From the NCBI GenBank assembly GCA_007131295.1, contig SLQW01000152.1, forward strand, positions 1 to 37,251: DNA of 37,251 nt. Reading direction: 5' to 3'. Position numbers and translations under genes: made by a program. Below the pieces are notes generated by a model that saw only the letters and a list, made by a program, of their open reading frames with translations, made no database searches and was not told where the DNA came from. The stretch comes from Pseudomonadales bacterium. Its GTDB lineage: Bacteria; Pseudomonadota; Gammaproteobacteria; Pseudomonadales; Azotimanducaceae. This document shows, piece after piece, positions 16,636-25,206 of the stretch; positions within the stretch are counted from its first letter, which is position 1; each line of letters starts with the position of its first letter.

Positions 16636-17511
16636 TCAGTCCTGCTGCGACCACTCCGGTGGCGGTGCGCCGCCGAGCGCTTGCATCGCCGCCGCAGCAC
16701 ACGCCTGCGTCCTGGCCTTGCGCAAGGCCAGTGCGTCAGGCGTGAGGCCCCAGCCATCCATGTAGCGCAATGCTGCGGTAGCGACGTACAGCTCCCAGGC
16801 CGGAAGCCGTGCGTCGTCGCGCTGCGTCAGCTCGAAGTAGGCGCGGGAAAAGGCATCGGCCATCGCATCGCCCGCCGCGCAGGCGAGTTCGACCCGGGCA
16901 CAGGCGACGTCGACGAGCGGATCGCCTACCGCCGCATCTTCCCAGTCGAGAACGGCCGCCAGCTCACCATTGCGCCAGAGGAGATTCCCGGGCCAGAAGT
17001 CGCCGTGCAAGAGCGCCCGCCTGCCTGCGTACGGGGCGATACCATCGAGGACTGCGGCGAGATTCACGCTCTCGGGTAGCCACTCGCCGAGACCGGGGCG
17101 GGGATCGTCGACGACCGGCAGCGAAGGGAGATCGGCAAGGTCGGTGTCATGGATGGCGGCGAGCACGCGCGCCATGGTCGGCCCGGCAGCGGGCGGCAGC
17201 GTCGTGTCGCCCTCGATCCGCGCCTGGATGAGCGTATCCGGGGCGACGAATAAGTGCGGTTCAGGGACCGGGACGCCCGCCGCATGCAGGCGCTCGAGCA
17301 GCGCGAATTCGCGCGCCGCCCGCTCAAGCCGATCCGGCTTGCCGTCGAGGTTGCGATGGCGACGGACGACGAGGCGTTGCATCTCACCGTCGCGCCGCAG
17401 CACGGTGACGGCGAGCACTTCCGCGGACACACCGCCGGTGAGGGGCTCGCAGGCCGCAACCCGCGCGCCGGGCAGCAGGCGCTCGATCAGGTCCTGCGGA
17501 TTCACCGTCAT
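16636..17511 (-). CDS. Aminoglycoside-phosphotransferase-fold kinase
   Basis: A 291-residue APH-type kinase. N-lobe: GGVSAEVLAVTVLRRDG glycine-rich segment, then LVVRRHRN. The catalytic loop is HGDFWPGNLLW (His 169, Asp 171, Asn 176) and the metal motif is LDWEDAAVGDP (Asp 189). This fold phosphorylates small hydroxyl compounds, but most environmental members act on metabolites, not antibiotics; some sit near acyl-CoA dehydrogenases. The start is ATG 17511 with GGAGG close upstream; the longer frame lacks support. Its stop faces the symporter stop 14 bases away. No resistance phenotype should be assumed. Confidence 0.8.
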   Translation of the reverse strand: MTVNPQDLIERLLPGARVAACEPLTGGVSAEVLAVTVLRRDGEMQRLVVRRHRNLDGKPDRLERAAREFALLERLHAAGVPVPEPHLFVAPDTLIQARIEGDTTLPPAAGPTMARVLAAIHDTDLADLPSLPVVDDPRPGLGEWLPESVNLAAVLDGIAPYAGRRALLHGDFWPGNLLWRNGELAAVLDWEDAAVGDPLVDVACARVELACAAGDAMADAFSRAYFELTQRDDARLPAWELYVATAALRYMDGWGLTPDALALRKARTQACAAAAMQALGGAPPPEWSQQD

Positions 17512-17661
17512 TGCCTCCGCTCGCTGGCAAGGCCGGCATGATGCCCGCCGGGCGTCGACGTTGCCACGCACGCGAAGCCGGTGACGCGCCGCCGCGCTGC
17601 AGGCTGATGACCGGAGCGGTAGGCTGAGAGACCGCTACCACTCGCTTGCGGGGAGCGCGCC

Positions 17662-18321
17662 ATGGCCCGTCTCGTCCGCACGCTGGTAATCCTCTCAGCA
17701 GTCGGTCTCATCGCCTGCGGCGGACGCGCCGAGACCACGGCTGCGTCCGCTTCAAACATCACCTGGGAATCCGCACTAGAGATCGCATCGGGCGATGCCT
17801 GGCAGGGTCCCTGGCGCATGAACGAGTCCGACTTCCGTTACGTGGACGACCCCAATGTCACCGGCGGCTCGCACGGCGGCGACATCCTGTTCGCGCGCTC
17901 CGAAGACGGTGCGCGCACGTTCAGCGAACCGGAGCGGGTCCACGAATCTTCCGGTCATGCGGATGCGCCGGCGCTGGCCGTCGCTGGCAACGGCCGGGTC
18001 TACCTAGCCTGGGGGTACCGGGAGACGAACGCACCGCGCGTCGGACGCATCGCCCTCGCCCACTCCGACGACGACGGCCGCAGCTTCGGGTCCGTACACC
18101 TGCTCGACCATGGCGACAGCCTCGGGCAGGTCGCGGCCTTTCCGTCCCTGACCGCCCGTGACGACCGCATCCACCTGATCGCGGCCGCCGCAGCCATATT
18201 CTCCTGCTCGAAGGTCGTCCGGGGTCAGACTAGGGTAAGCCCTCGATTTTCCTGCATTCGCGTCGCTTGGAATGCTTTCAGGTCTGCAACGCCTGCGAAT
18301 CAATGGCTTGCTTCGGTCTAA
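17662..18321 (+). pseudogene. Truncated Asp-box (sialidase-like) lipoprotein
   Basis: The frame starts with a lipoprotein signal (LVILSAVGLIAC, lipidated Cys 19) and reads into a beta-propeller with two Asp-box motifs, SEDGARTF and SDDDGRSF. Such exo-sialidase-like or BNR proteins normally have several more blades and 350 or more residues. Here homology-like text stops near DDRIHLIAAAAA (about 18200) and the remaining codons lie in the short inverted-repeat element at 18221-18325. The 3' part of the gene is gone, replaced by the element and the efflux genes. It is probably non-functional. Confidence 0.65.
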
Positions 18322-18325
18322 CCCC
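18221..18325. mobile_element. Short inverted-repeat (MITE-like) element, left copy
   Basis: A 105-bp element with ends GGGGTCAGAC and GTCTAACCCC (inverted repeats, 9 of 10). It shares GATTTTCC-N-GCATTCGCG near the left end, and TTTCAGG plus GCGAATCAA-N-GGCTT near the right end, with the copy at 22608-22800. Its left half carries the last codons of the truncated Asp-box frame and its right end carries the stop codon of the RND gene. Confidence 0.7.
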
Positions 18326-21300
18326 GCGAGCCGCGATCGCCCCAGACGAGCATGGCTGGGGTGAAGAGCAGCGTAAGCGGTGTCGCTACCAGCAGGCCGC
18401 CCGAGATCGCGGTCGCCAGTTGCACCCAGTACTGGGTCGAAGGTGCGCCCAGGCTCACGTCCCGACCGAAGAAATCGACGGTAAGCATGATGACCATGGG
18501 CAACAGGCCGAGGATGGTGGTGATCGTGGTCAGCAGCACCGGGCGCAGGCGCTGGGCACCGGTTCGCAACGCGGCTTCCATCGGCTCGAGTCCGCTGCGA
18601 CGCAGCACGTTGTAGGTGTCGATGAAGACGATGTTGTTGTTGACAACGATGCCCGCCAGGGCGATCACGCCGATGCCGCTCATGACGATGCCGAAGGGTT
18701 CGTTCCGCAACAGCAGGCCAAGCAGTACACCCGCGGTGGAAAAGACGATGGCCGAAAGCACCAGCATGGCCTGGTAAAGACTGTTGAACTGCGTGACGAG
18801 GATCATGAACATCAAGAAGACAGACAGGAGAAACGCCACCTGCAGGAACGAGACCGCCTCAGCCTGATCCTCTGCCTGGCCGCGAAAACGCAAGATCACG
18901 CCTTCGGGAAGGGATTCTTCCGCCAACGCCGCGCGCAGACGTCTGACCTGATCATCTACGAGCAGACCAGGTGCGACGTCTGCATCCACCGTGAGCGTTC
19001 GACGCCCGTCGACGCGCCGGATAATCCCGGTACGTGGCGCGGGCTGAAAATCGACGAAGTTGTTGATCGGGACGAGTCCGAAAGCCGTCGGTACGCGCAG
19101 CGTCCCGAGCTGAGCCAGATTGCGCTCGTCGAACGGAAAGCGCACGCGGATATCCACTTCTTCGTCCGCGTCATCAGGTCGGTAGCCGCCAAGGCGGATA
19201 CCCTGCGTCAACATCTGCACGGCATTACCGATCAGGCCGATGTCGGCGCCATAGCGAGCTGCCTCCCGATGGTTCACCTCAGCGCGCACCTCGATCCCGG
19301 GAAGTGAGCGGTCATCCTCAATGTCGACGAAGCCGCCGAGGCTCTGCATATGCTCGCGGACCGTCGCTACGGTGGCAGACAGCGTCGCCAGCTCGCGACC
19401 GGAAATCTCCACCTGAACCGGCTTATCGCCGCCGGGGCCGCGCTGCTGCTCTCGGAACTGCAGCACGACGCCGGGCAGATCCGCGGTCGCCTCGCGCAAG
19501 CGAGCGAGCACCGTCTCTGCAGGCGGTCGCAAGCGCCAATCGATGAGTTCGAGCTGGACGACGCCGATCACGTCCTCCGCATAGTTGGCCATCAGACGCT
19601 GGGCCTGACTGCCGATCGTGCGCGCGTAGACCGTGCGCAACTCCGGGTCATCGAGCAGCCGCGCTTCGACGCGCCGCACCAGCGCATCCGCTTCCCAGAC
19701 CGAGAGATCACCGCGCGCCTGAACCTGAACCTGCACGAAGCGCGGTTCCACATGCGGGAAAAACTCGACGCCACGGCCGAACTGGACGTAGCTGAGATAG
19801 GCCGCGACCACGATCAGGATGGCAGCGGCAAGGGTCTGCCCCGGACGCCTGAGCAGGCCGCGCAGCAGCATAACGTAACGCGCCGTGAAGCCGTCGATGT
19901 GGTCGAAGTCACCACGCTCGGCTGCCCGAATGCGCTCCACCTGCTCCGGTCGGCTGGCGTCGCGGGCGCCGATGAGGCTGCCGAGGACCGGAATGAAGAG
20001 CAGCGCCATGAACAGGGAGGCGATCAGGGTCACGATGACCGTCGCCGGCAGATAGAAGATGAATTCACCGACCATGCCGGGCCAGAACAGCATGGGCGCG
20101 AAGACCGCGAGGGTGGTCATGGTCGATGCAATGATCGGCCAGGCCATGCGAACCGCCGCGCGGCCGAAGGCATCGCGCCGATCCAGACCCTCAGCCAGGT
20201 ACCGGTCAGCCTGCTCGACCACCACGATCGCACCGTCCACGAGCATGCCGACCACCAGGATCAGGCCGAAGAGGACCACGATGTTGAGCGTGAATCCCAG
20301 CAGCGTAATCACGAGAATGCCGCTGAGGAATGCGCCCGGAATCGCGAGACCGACCAGCCAGGACGAGCGGCCGCCGAGGGTTGCGACGATGGTGAGCATC
20401 ACCAGAACAATGGCGAGAATGACGTTATTCTCGAGATCTCCGAGGAGATCAGAAACATCATCCGCCATGTTCTGAAGGTGATCGACCCGCAGCGAATCGG
20501 GCCAATCGCCGCTGGACTGCTCGATCACGGCCTTGGCCTGTGCCACCGTTTCGAGGATGTTCGCACCGGCCCGTTTCCTAACTTCCATGACGACGGCTGG
20601 CTGGCCATTGACGCGGGCGAAACTCACCGGGTCCTTGAAGGTCCGGCGTCCCGTGGCGACGTCGCCGAACGTCACCACGGTTCCGTCTTCCACCTTCACC
20701 GGCAGCGCCAGCACATCGTCGAGCGTCTCGATGATTCCCGGCACTTTCAGCGCGACCCGACCCGCGCCCGTGTCGATCGCGCCCGCCGCCACCAGCCGGT
20801 TGTTGCGCTCGATGGCTTCGATGAGCTGCCCATAGGGGAGCTGGTAGGTCTCCATCACCAGCAGGTCCACCAGCACCTCGAGGACGTCCTCCCGATCCCC
20901 GCCGATGTTGACTTCGAGCACCCCCGGAAGCGCCTCGAGCCGATCGCGAAGGTCACGAGCGATGCGCACCAGCGTGCGTTCCGGAACCGGCCCCGAAAGC
21001 GCAGTGGTCAGTACCGGGAACATGGACAGATCGACTTCCATCACCTGGGGCTCATCCGCGCCCTGAGGCAACTGGCCGCGGACCAGATCCACCTGTTCGC
21101 GGACGTCGGCCATGGCCTGGCGATTGTCGTAGCCCGGCTCGAAATCCAGCCGCAGCAGGGCAAAGCCCTCACCGGCCTGGGCCCGCAGTTCATCGAGCCC
21201 CGCGATGGGACGCAGCTCGCGCTCGAGCGGTCGGATGAGCAAGCGCTCACTATCTTCGGGCGAGATGCCTGTATAGGTGACCGAAACGAAAAAGATCGGG

Positions 21301-21428
21301 ATGTCGATGTCGGGCGCCGCCTCCTTCGGCACCGTGACGTAGGCGATCCCGCCAGCCGTCAGGAGCAAAAGCAGCAGAAGGAGGACCGTTCGACTCCGGT
21401 CCAGGGCGGCTCGAATCAGCGTGTTCAT
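18318..21428 (-). CDS. RND efflux pump, inner-membrane permease (HAE1-like)
   Basis: A 1036-residue RND transporter with a normal length: an N-terminal membrane helix, periplasmic loop 1 starting VPKEAAPDIDIPIFFVSVTY, five core helices, a second periplasmic loop and the C-terminal helix set. In helix 4 the usual paired aspartates read VDGAIVVVEQ (about residue 400): the first Asp is kept and the second is Gly, as in metal-type relatives, so it is a divergent proton relay. It pumps substrates outward with an adaptor and an outer-membrane channel; the channel is not in the window. It starts 5 bases after the adaptor gene. Its TAG stop is made by the right inverted repeat of the element at 18221-18325. 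Confidence 0.92.
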   Translation of the reverse strand: MNTLIRAALDRSRTVLLLLLLLLTAGGIAYVTVPKEAAPDIDIPIFFVSVTYTGISPEDSERLLIRPLERELRPIAGLDELRAQAGEGFALLRLDFEPGYDNRQAMADVREQVDLVRGQLPQGADEPQVMEVDLSMFPVLTTALSGPVPERTLVRIARDLRDRLEALPGVLEVNIGGDREDVLEVLVDLLVMETYQLPYGQLIEAIERNNRLVAAGAIDTGAGRVALKVPGIIETLDDVLALPVKVEDGTVVTFGDVATGRRTFKDPVSFARVNGQPAVVMEVRKRAGANILETVAQAKAVIEQSSGDWPDSLRVDHLQNMADDVSDLLGDLENNVILAIVLVMLTIVATLGGRSSWLVGLAIPGAFLSGILVITLLGFTLNIVVLFGLILVVGMLVDGAIVVVEQADRYLAEGLDRRDAFGRAAVRMAWPIIASTMTTLAVFAPMLFWPGMVGEFIFYLPATVIVTLIASLFMALLFIPVLGSLIGARDASRPEQVERIRAAERGDFDHIDGFTARYVMLLRGLLRRPGQTLAAAILIVVAAYLSYVQFGRGVEFFPHVEPRFVQVQVQARGDLSVWEADALVRRVEARLLDDPELRTVYARTIGSQAQRLMANYAEDVIGVVQLELIDWRLRPPAETVLARLREATADLPGVVLQFREQQRGPGGDKPVQVEISGRELATLSATVATVREHMQSLGGFVDIEDDRSLPGIEVRAEVNHREAARYGADIGLIGNAVQMLTQGIRLGGYRPDDADEEVDIRVRFPFDERNLAQLGTLRVPTAFGLVPINNFVDFQPAPRTGIIRRVDGRRTLTVDADVAPGLLVDDQVRRLRAALAEESLPEGVILRFRGQAEDQAEAVSFLQVAFLLSVFLMFMILVTQFNSLYQAMLVLSAIVFSTAGVLLGLLLRNEPFGIVMSGIGVIALAGIVVNNNIVFIDTYNVLRRSGLEPMEAALRTGAQRLRPVLLTTITTILGLLPMVIMLTVDFFGRDVSLGAPSTQYWVQLATAISGGLLVATPLTLLFTPAMLVWGDRGSRG

Positions 21429-21433
21429 CGCGG

Positions 21434-22504
21434 TTAAGTGCTGTCTTCCATCACGGTCCGGACGGTCTCGCCTGCGTTGACGAACCCGTGGCCGATCGTG
21501 ATCACCCGAACCTCCTCCGGCAACCCGGTGACCCAGATGCCCTGTGAGTCCGCCCGCACGACATCGATCTCGTGAAACATTACCCGGTCATCGTCACCAA
21601 CGGATCGGATTCCAAGGCGGCCCTGATCGTCCAACGCCACCAACGCTGGAGAGACGCGGTGGGCCATGACCCGTTCCACCGGAATCCGGACCTGGACGCT
21701 GACGCCGGCGGGAAGGGCTCGGTCCGGATTAGGCAAGGTGAGCTCCACGCGAAACGTCCGCGTCGCCGTTTCCGCACGGGCCGATACGTAGGTCACTTCC
21801 GCCTCGCGCACGTCGCCGTCGATGAAGGTCACGTGCGCGGAGCCCCCGGGACGCACTCGGTGAATGCCATGCTGAGGGACCTGGACCACAGCGCGCAGCG
21901 GGTGATTCTGCAGCACCTCGGCCACGGGATCGCCGCGGTTCAGGAAGTCGCCGACATCGGCATGGCGGTGATTGACCACGCCGGCGATCGGCGCCCGCAC
22001 GCTGGTGTTGTCGATGTCCAGGCGAATCGCTTCGCGGTCGGCGCGTGCCGCTTCGAGTTCCGCAAGGGCCGTTTCCACCCTCAGCTGCGCCTGCATGCCT
22101 TCGCGGGCCAGGCGCTGGGCACCCTGATAGTCGGTTTCCCGGCCGCGGACGTTCGCCTCGGCGCGGCGCAGCCGGGCTTCCCGGTCGTCCATGCTGATGC
22201 GGGCGATAACGGCGCCGGCGGCAACCTCCTGCCCGAGCGCCACCGGTACTTCTGCGATGCGACCGGATGTCTCGGCGCGGACCACCACCCGCTGATCTGC
22301 TTCCACTTCGCCCTGCAGGGTGAGCATCCGCTCCACCGACTCGGCCCGGCTCAGCTTCACCGCCACCGTCATCGGTTCGGCCTGCGCACGGCGCACTTCC
22401 TGCGGTTGCTCCCGGAACAGGGCGCCGCTGAGGATCCAGAGACCCAGCAGTACGGCGACGCCGGCGATGATGACCAACGATCGATACTGGGCTGGCAATG
22501 ACAT
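21434..22504 (-). CDS. RND efflux periplasmic adaptor (HlyD/AcrA family)
   Basis: A 356-residue membrane-fusion protein: N-terminal membrane anchor (about residues 10-28), lipoyl halves GEVEADQRVVVRAETSGRI and RAPIAGVVNHRHADVGDFL flanking a helical hairpin (about 110-165, rich in Ala, Glu and Arg), then a beta barrel and membrane-proximal domain. It links the RND permease to an outer-membrane channel. I chose ATG 22504 because GGAG stands 5-6 bases before it; the upstream extension has no protein character. The permease gene follows after 5 bases, so the two form an operon. The promoter must lie between here and the element at 22608-22800, or inside it. Confidence 0.9.
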   Translation of the reverse strand: MSLPAQYRSLVIIAGVAVLLGLWILSGALFREQPQEVRRAQAEPMTVAVKLSRAESVERMLTLQGEVEADQRVVVRAETSGRIAEVPVALGQEVAAGAVIARISMDDREARLRRAEANVRGRETDYQGAQRLAREGMQAQLRVETALAELEAARADREAIRLDIDNTSVRAPIAGVVNHRHADVGDFLNRGDPVAEVLQNHPLRAVVQVPQHGIHRVRPGGSAHVTFIDGDVREAEVTYVSARAETATRTFRVELTLPNPDRALPAGVSVQVRIPVERVMAHRVSPALVALDDQGRLGIRSVGDDDRVMFHEIDVVRADSQGIWVTGLPEEVRVITIGHGFVNAGETVRTVMEDST

Positions 22505-22607
22505 CGTCACTCCAAGGTCTGCAGGAGCATGGCCCGGCCCAAGCCGCAGCTTGCGGGTCCGAGTGAGCGATATGATGCGGGAGTTCCCCGCCGGATGCAT
22601 GACAGCC

Positions 22608-22800
22608 GGGGTGAGACGAGGATAACCCCCTGATTTTCCAGCATTCGCGCAGCCTAAATCTCACGCTGACGCGCACGTCCTCCCCTACCGCGCGCTTAGA
22701 ACGCCGTTTTTGGACCCGGAATCGCGGGTCTAAGCGCGTAGAATCATGCGTTCAACGATTTCAGGCTCGGCGAATCAAAGGCTTAGCTTGGTCTGACCCC
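22608..22800. mobile_element. Short inverted-repeat (MITE-like) element, right copy
   Basis: A 193-bp element with ends GGGGTGAGAC and GTCTGACCCC (9 of 10 as inverted repeats), related to the 105-bp element at 18221-18325. It carries an extra internal segment with a strong dyad: CGCGCTTAGA (22691-22700) pairs perfectly with TCTAAGCGCG (22729-22738), with GACCCG/CGGGTC nested inside. It lies between the divergent adaptor and hydrolase genes and may contribute promoter or terminator activity. Confidence 0.65.
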
Positions 22801-22811
22801 GGAACGTGTAG

Positions 22812-23642
22812 ATGCGCTGGTGGAATGAGACGTGGCAGTGGGCCGGCCTGCGGGTGATCAATGCGCTTGCGCGCAGTGTGCCCGTGGAGCACGAGTGGGT
22901 GGCCTATGGGGATTCGCCTCGCCACCACCTCGACTGGTATCGACACCCGACCCCGGGCGTGCGGCCGACCGTTCTGTTCTTCTATGGGGGCAACTGGCGC
23001 AGCGGCCGCCGCCAGGACTATCGTTTCGTGGCCGACACTGTCATGACCCTCGGCTGCGACGTGGTGGTCCCGGACTATCGGCTGTACCCCCACGTCCGTT
23101 TCACGGACATCCTGCGTGATGCCCGTATGGCAACGGAGGCAGTGCTCGAGCGAATCGAACCGAACCATCCCCTCGTCCTGCTGGGCCACTCGGCCGGGGC
23201 GCAGCTCGGCGCACTGCTGACGCTGAACGCCTCGCTTCTGTCAGATCCCGCGCGCGTAAGCGGCTTCATCGGGCTGGCCGGTCCGTATGACTTCTACCCG
23301 TTCACCGAGAACGACCACTGGGAGCTGTTCGGGCCTGAGCCGGCTTACCCGGCGTCGCAACCCATCAACTTCGTCCGCGCCGACGCGCCGCCGCTGTTCC
23401 TGCTCCACGGCGCCGACGACACCCGGGTCCGACGCGGCCACTCCAAAAGCCTGATGCTGAAACAGCAGGCGGCTGGCGGACATGCCGAGCGACGCGTGTA
23501 CCCAGGGCTCGGTCATGTGGACCTGGTGGTCGCTTTTTCCCGTCTGCACCGCCGCGACAACCCGGTAGTGCGCGACGTTGCCGAGATCATCGAGACGCTC
23601 AGCGCGAGCGCGACACCGCCATGTCGGTCCGATGGCGATTGA
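22812..23642 (+). CDS. Alpha/beta hydrolase, probable carboxylesterase
   Basis: A 276-residue hydrolase of the acetyl-esterase/lipase type. The oxyanion segment FYGGNW (57-62) replaces the usual HGGG. The nucleophile elbow is GHSAGA with Ser 127, the acid is in GADD (202-203), and the general base is His 235 in LGHVD. There is no signal peptide, so it is cytoplasmic. The ATG at 22812 is 12 bases from the end of the inverted-repeat element; only a weak GGA precedes it, so the element insertion may have replaced the native leader. The substrate is unknown. Confidence 0.82.
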   Translation: MRWWNETWQWAGLRVINALARSVPVEHEWVAYGDSPRHHLDWYRHPTPGVRPTVLFFYGGNWRSGRRQDYRFVADTVMTLGCDVVVPDYRLYPHVRFTDILRDARMATEAVLERIEPNHPLVLLGHSAGAQLGALLTLNASLLSDPARVSGFIGLAGPYDFYPFTENDHWELFGPEPAYPASQPINFVRADAPPLFLLHGADDTRVRRGHSKSLMLKQQAAGGHAERRVYPGLGHVDLVVAFSRLHRRDNPVVRDVAEIIETLSASATPPCRSDGD

Positions 23643-23826
23643 CTCGCAACGCGGCCTGCCCGATGCCGCACCCTCGAGGCGAAGATGTGACGTCAGCGTG
23701 GACCACGCTCTCACGCAAGTGGTGCCATTGCGCATGTTGAACAGGTCCAATTCCCGCGTTGGGGGGCGTAGCTCGCGAGGGCAGAGTTCGATAGCCTTTG
23801 CGGGTGCCTGGTGCGGAATGAGACGG

Positions 23827-24138
23827 ATGGCGCAAGACTTCACCCAGCGCAGTGCTGAACGCCGACGGGTCGGTCGGGGGCGCGTCGACAGCGACGTATT
23901 CCTTTTGATCGACGGTGAACGGCGGCGGCATCGCGCGAGCAATCTGTCGGCCGGCGGCATCTTTCTTGAGGGTGCCGGGCGCGATCTCGCCGTCGGTCAT
24001 CGGGTTGAACTCGTGTTTCCGGTGACGCTGCGCGGCGTTATCCGCCTGCACCGCAAGTACGCCATCGTTGCCCACGTGACCCGCTCCGGAGTCGGCATGC
24101 GGCTGCTCGACAGTCCATCGCCCGGCCCAAGGGCGTGA
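23827..24138 (+). CDS. PilZ-domain protein
   Basis: A 103-residue single-domain protein. The cyclic-di-GMP signature is present: an arginine cluster ERRRVGRGRV near residues 11-20 and the NLSAGGIFLEG motif (N/DxSxxG) near 38-48, followed by the beta-barrel strands. Such proteins bind c-di-GMP and control motility, secretion or polysaccharide export through partners. ATG 23827 and ATG 23818 are both possible starts; GGA upstream fits the latter slightly better. It stands alone between the hydrolase and the SDR. Partners are not visible. Confidence 0.78.
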   Translation: MAQDFTQRSAERRRVGRGRVDSDVFLLIDGERRRHRASNLSAGGIFLEGAGRDLAVGHRVELVFPVTLRGVIRLHRKYAIVAHVTRSGVGMRLLDSPSPGPRA

Positions 24139-24210
24139 ACGCTCCGGCGGCCGCATCCGCGCTCACCATTCCGCTAAGCTCGAATATCCACAGGTAAGCG
24201 GAGGGGATCC

Positions 24211-25026
24211 ATGGGCACACCTCAGGAGGGTCGGCTGGCCGACAAGGTCGCGCTGCTGACCGGAGGCGCGAGCGGTATCGGCCGTGCCTGCGCGCTGCGC
24301 TATGCGGAAGAAGGCGCGGACGTGGTCGTTGCCGATCGTGACGCGAAGCGCGGCGCCGAGGTGGTCGCAGAAATCAGAAATGCGAGCAATCGGCGCGCAC
24401 TGTTCATCGAGGTGGACGTCTCCTCCGAGGACAGCATCGAAGCCATGGCGGCAGCGGCCGTGACCGAGTTCGGCCGTATCGACACCGTTCTCGCGGCCGC
24501 TGGAATCTCCAGCGCTCAGTACGTCAGTGGAGCCGCAGCGGACGGGCAGACGGGCGCGCGCCCGCTGGTAACGACGAAGCTCAGCGACTGGCAGCGGGTG
24601 CTGGACGTGAACCTTACCGGCGTCATGCTGACCGACCGGATCTGCGCGCGGCACATGATCGAACTCGGCGTTGCCGGAACCATCGTCAACGTGGCGTCGT
24701 CCGCGGCGAAGATCGCCCTGCCCGGCGCCGCGGACTACTGCGTGTCGAAGGCAGGCGTCGCCATGCTCACGCAGGTTCTCGCTCTGGAGCTGCTGGAGCA
24801 CGGCATACGCGTCAACGGCATCGGCCCCGGCTTCATCGAGACGCCGATGACCCAATCCATGCGTGACGATCCGGACGGGCTGGCTGCCATCGTCGCGCGC
24901 ACGCCCATGGGGCGGGTCGGCACGCCGCGGGAGATGGCGAACGCGGCGCTCTATCTCGCCTGCGACGAGTCCTCCTACACGACTGGACATACGATCTATC
25001 CCAACGGCGGCATGTTCGTAGGCTGA
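24211..25026 (+). CDS. Short-chain dehydrogenase/reductase
   Basis: A 271-residue classical SDR. The NAD(P) motif TGGASGIG is at 17-24, the VASS serine at 161-164 and the YCVSK active site has Tyr 176 and Lys 180; PGFIETPM is the usual post-catalytic loop. Asp after the second strand (ADRD) favours NAD(H). It oxidises or reduces a hydroxyl/ketone on an unknown substrate; many relatives serve fatty-acid or steroid metabolism. The ribosome site GCGGAGGGG precedes the ATG at 24211. It converges with the acyl-CoA/MFS operon across a REP cluster. Confidence 0.88.
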   Translation: MGTPQEGRLADKVALLTGGASGIGRACALRYAEEGADVVVADRDAKRGAEVVAEIRNASNRRALFIEVDVSSEDSIEAMAAAAVTEFGRIDTVLAAAGISSAQYVSGAAADGQTGARPLVTTKLSDWQRVLDVNLTGVMLTDRICARHMIELGVAGTIVNVASSAAKIALPGAADYCVSKAGVAMLTQVLALELLEHGIRVNGIGPGFIETPMTQSMRDDPDGLAAIVARTPMGRVGTPREMANAALYLACDESSYTTGHTIYPNGGMFVG

Positions 25027-25065
25027 CCAGCTCGCTGCTGCGCAATGCCTGCAGGGCGCGATGCC

Positions 25066-25110
25066 CTTGTGGGAAGGTGTGCTCGCCGAAGGCGGGCGCA
25101 CCGATCAGCG
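25066..25110 (+). repeat. REP-like palindromic repeat, copy A
   Basis: TTGTGGGAAGG leads into a stem: GGTGTGCTCGCC (25076-25087) pairs with GGCGGGCGCACC (25091-25102), 10 of 12, followed by GATCAGCG. The same head-stem layout recurs at 25136-25177 and 29831-29870, both inverted. This is typical of intergenic REP elements of gammaproteobacteria. Confidence 0.65.
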
Positions 25111-25135
25111 TCGCGCAAGACTCTGGTGGCAGTCC

Positions 25136-25177
25136 GCGATCGGCGCGCCGCCCCTTCGGGGCGACACGCTCTCCCAC
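25136..25177 (-). repeat. REP-like palindromic repeat, copy B, inverted
   Basis: Read on the minus strand it runs GTGGGAGAGCGTGTCGCCCC, GAA, then a complementary stem GGGGCGGCGCGCC and GATCGC. It has the same plan as copy A in opposite orientation, so A and B form a paired, BIME-like unit between two convergent genes. Confidence 0.6.
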
Positions 25178-25206
25178 GTACTTCGCTCGAAGCTTCACAA
25201 GAACAA

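Larger units (their letters stand above)
18219..22802. mobile_element. Candidate composite element: RND efflux genes between two related inverted-repeat elements
   Basis: The outermost 12 bases, CCGGGGTCAGAC at the left (18219-18230) and GTCTGACCCCGG at the right (22791-22802), are perfect inverted repeats, and 8 of the next 11 positions also match. Inside are one short element at each end and only the two efflux genes. The left edge coincides with the loss of the 3' part of the Asp-box gene. No target duplication or transposase is visible, so mobility is an inference from the end structure. Confidence 0.4.

Noticed and set aside
16636-17511. Antibiotic resistance role for the aminoglycoside-phosphotransferase-fold kinase
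   Set aside because: The fold is shared by many metabolic kinases, and there is no resistance or integron context.
19350-21437. Plus-strand frame of 695 codons opposite the RND permease
   Set aside because: Antisense shadow rich in His, Asp, Arg and Gln; the minus-strand permease is unambiguous.
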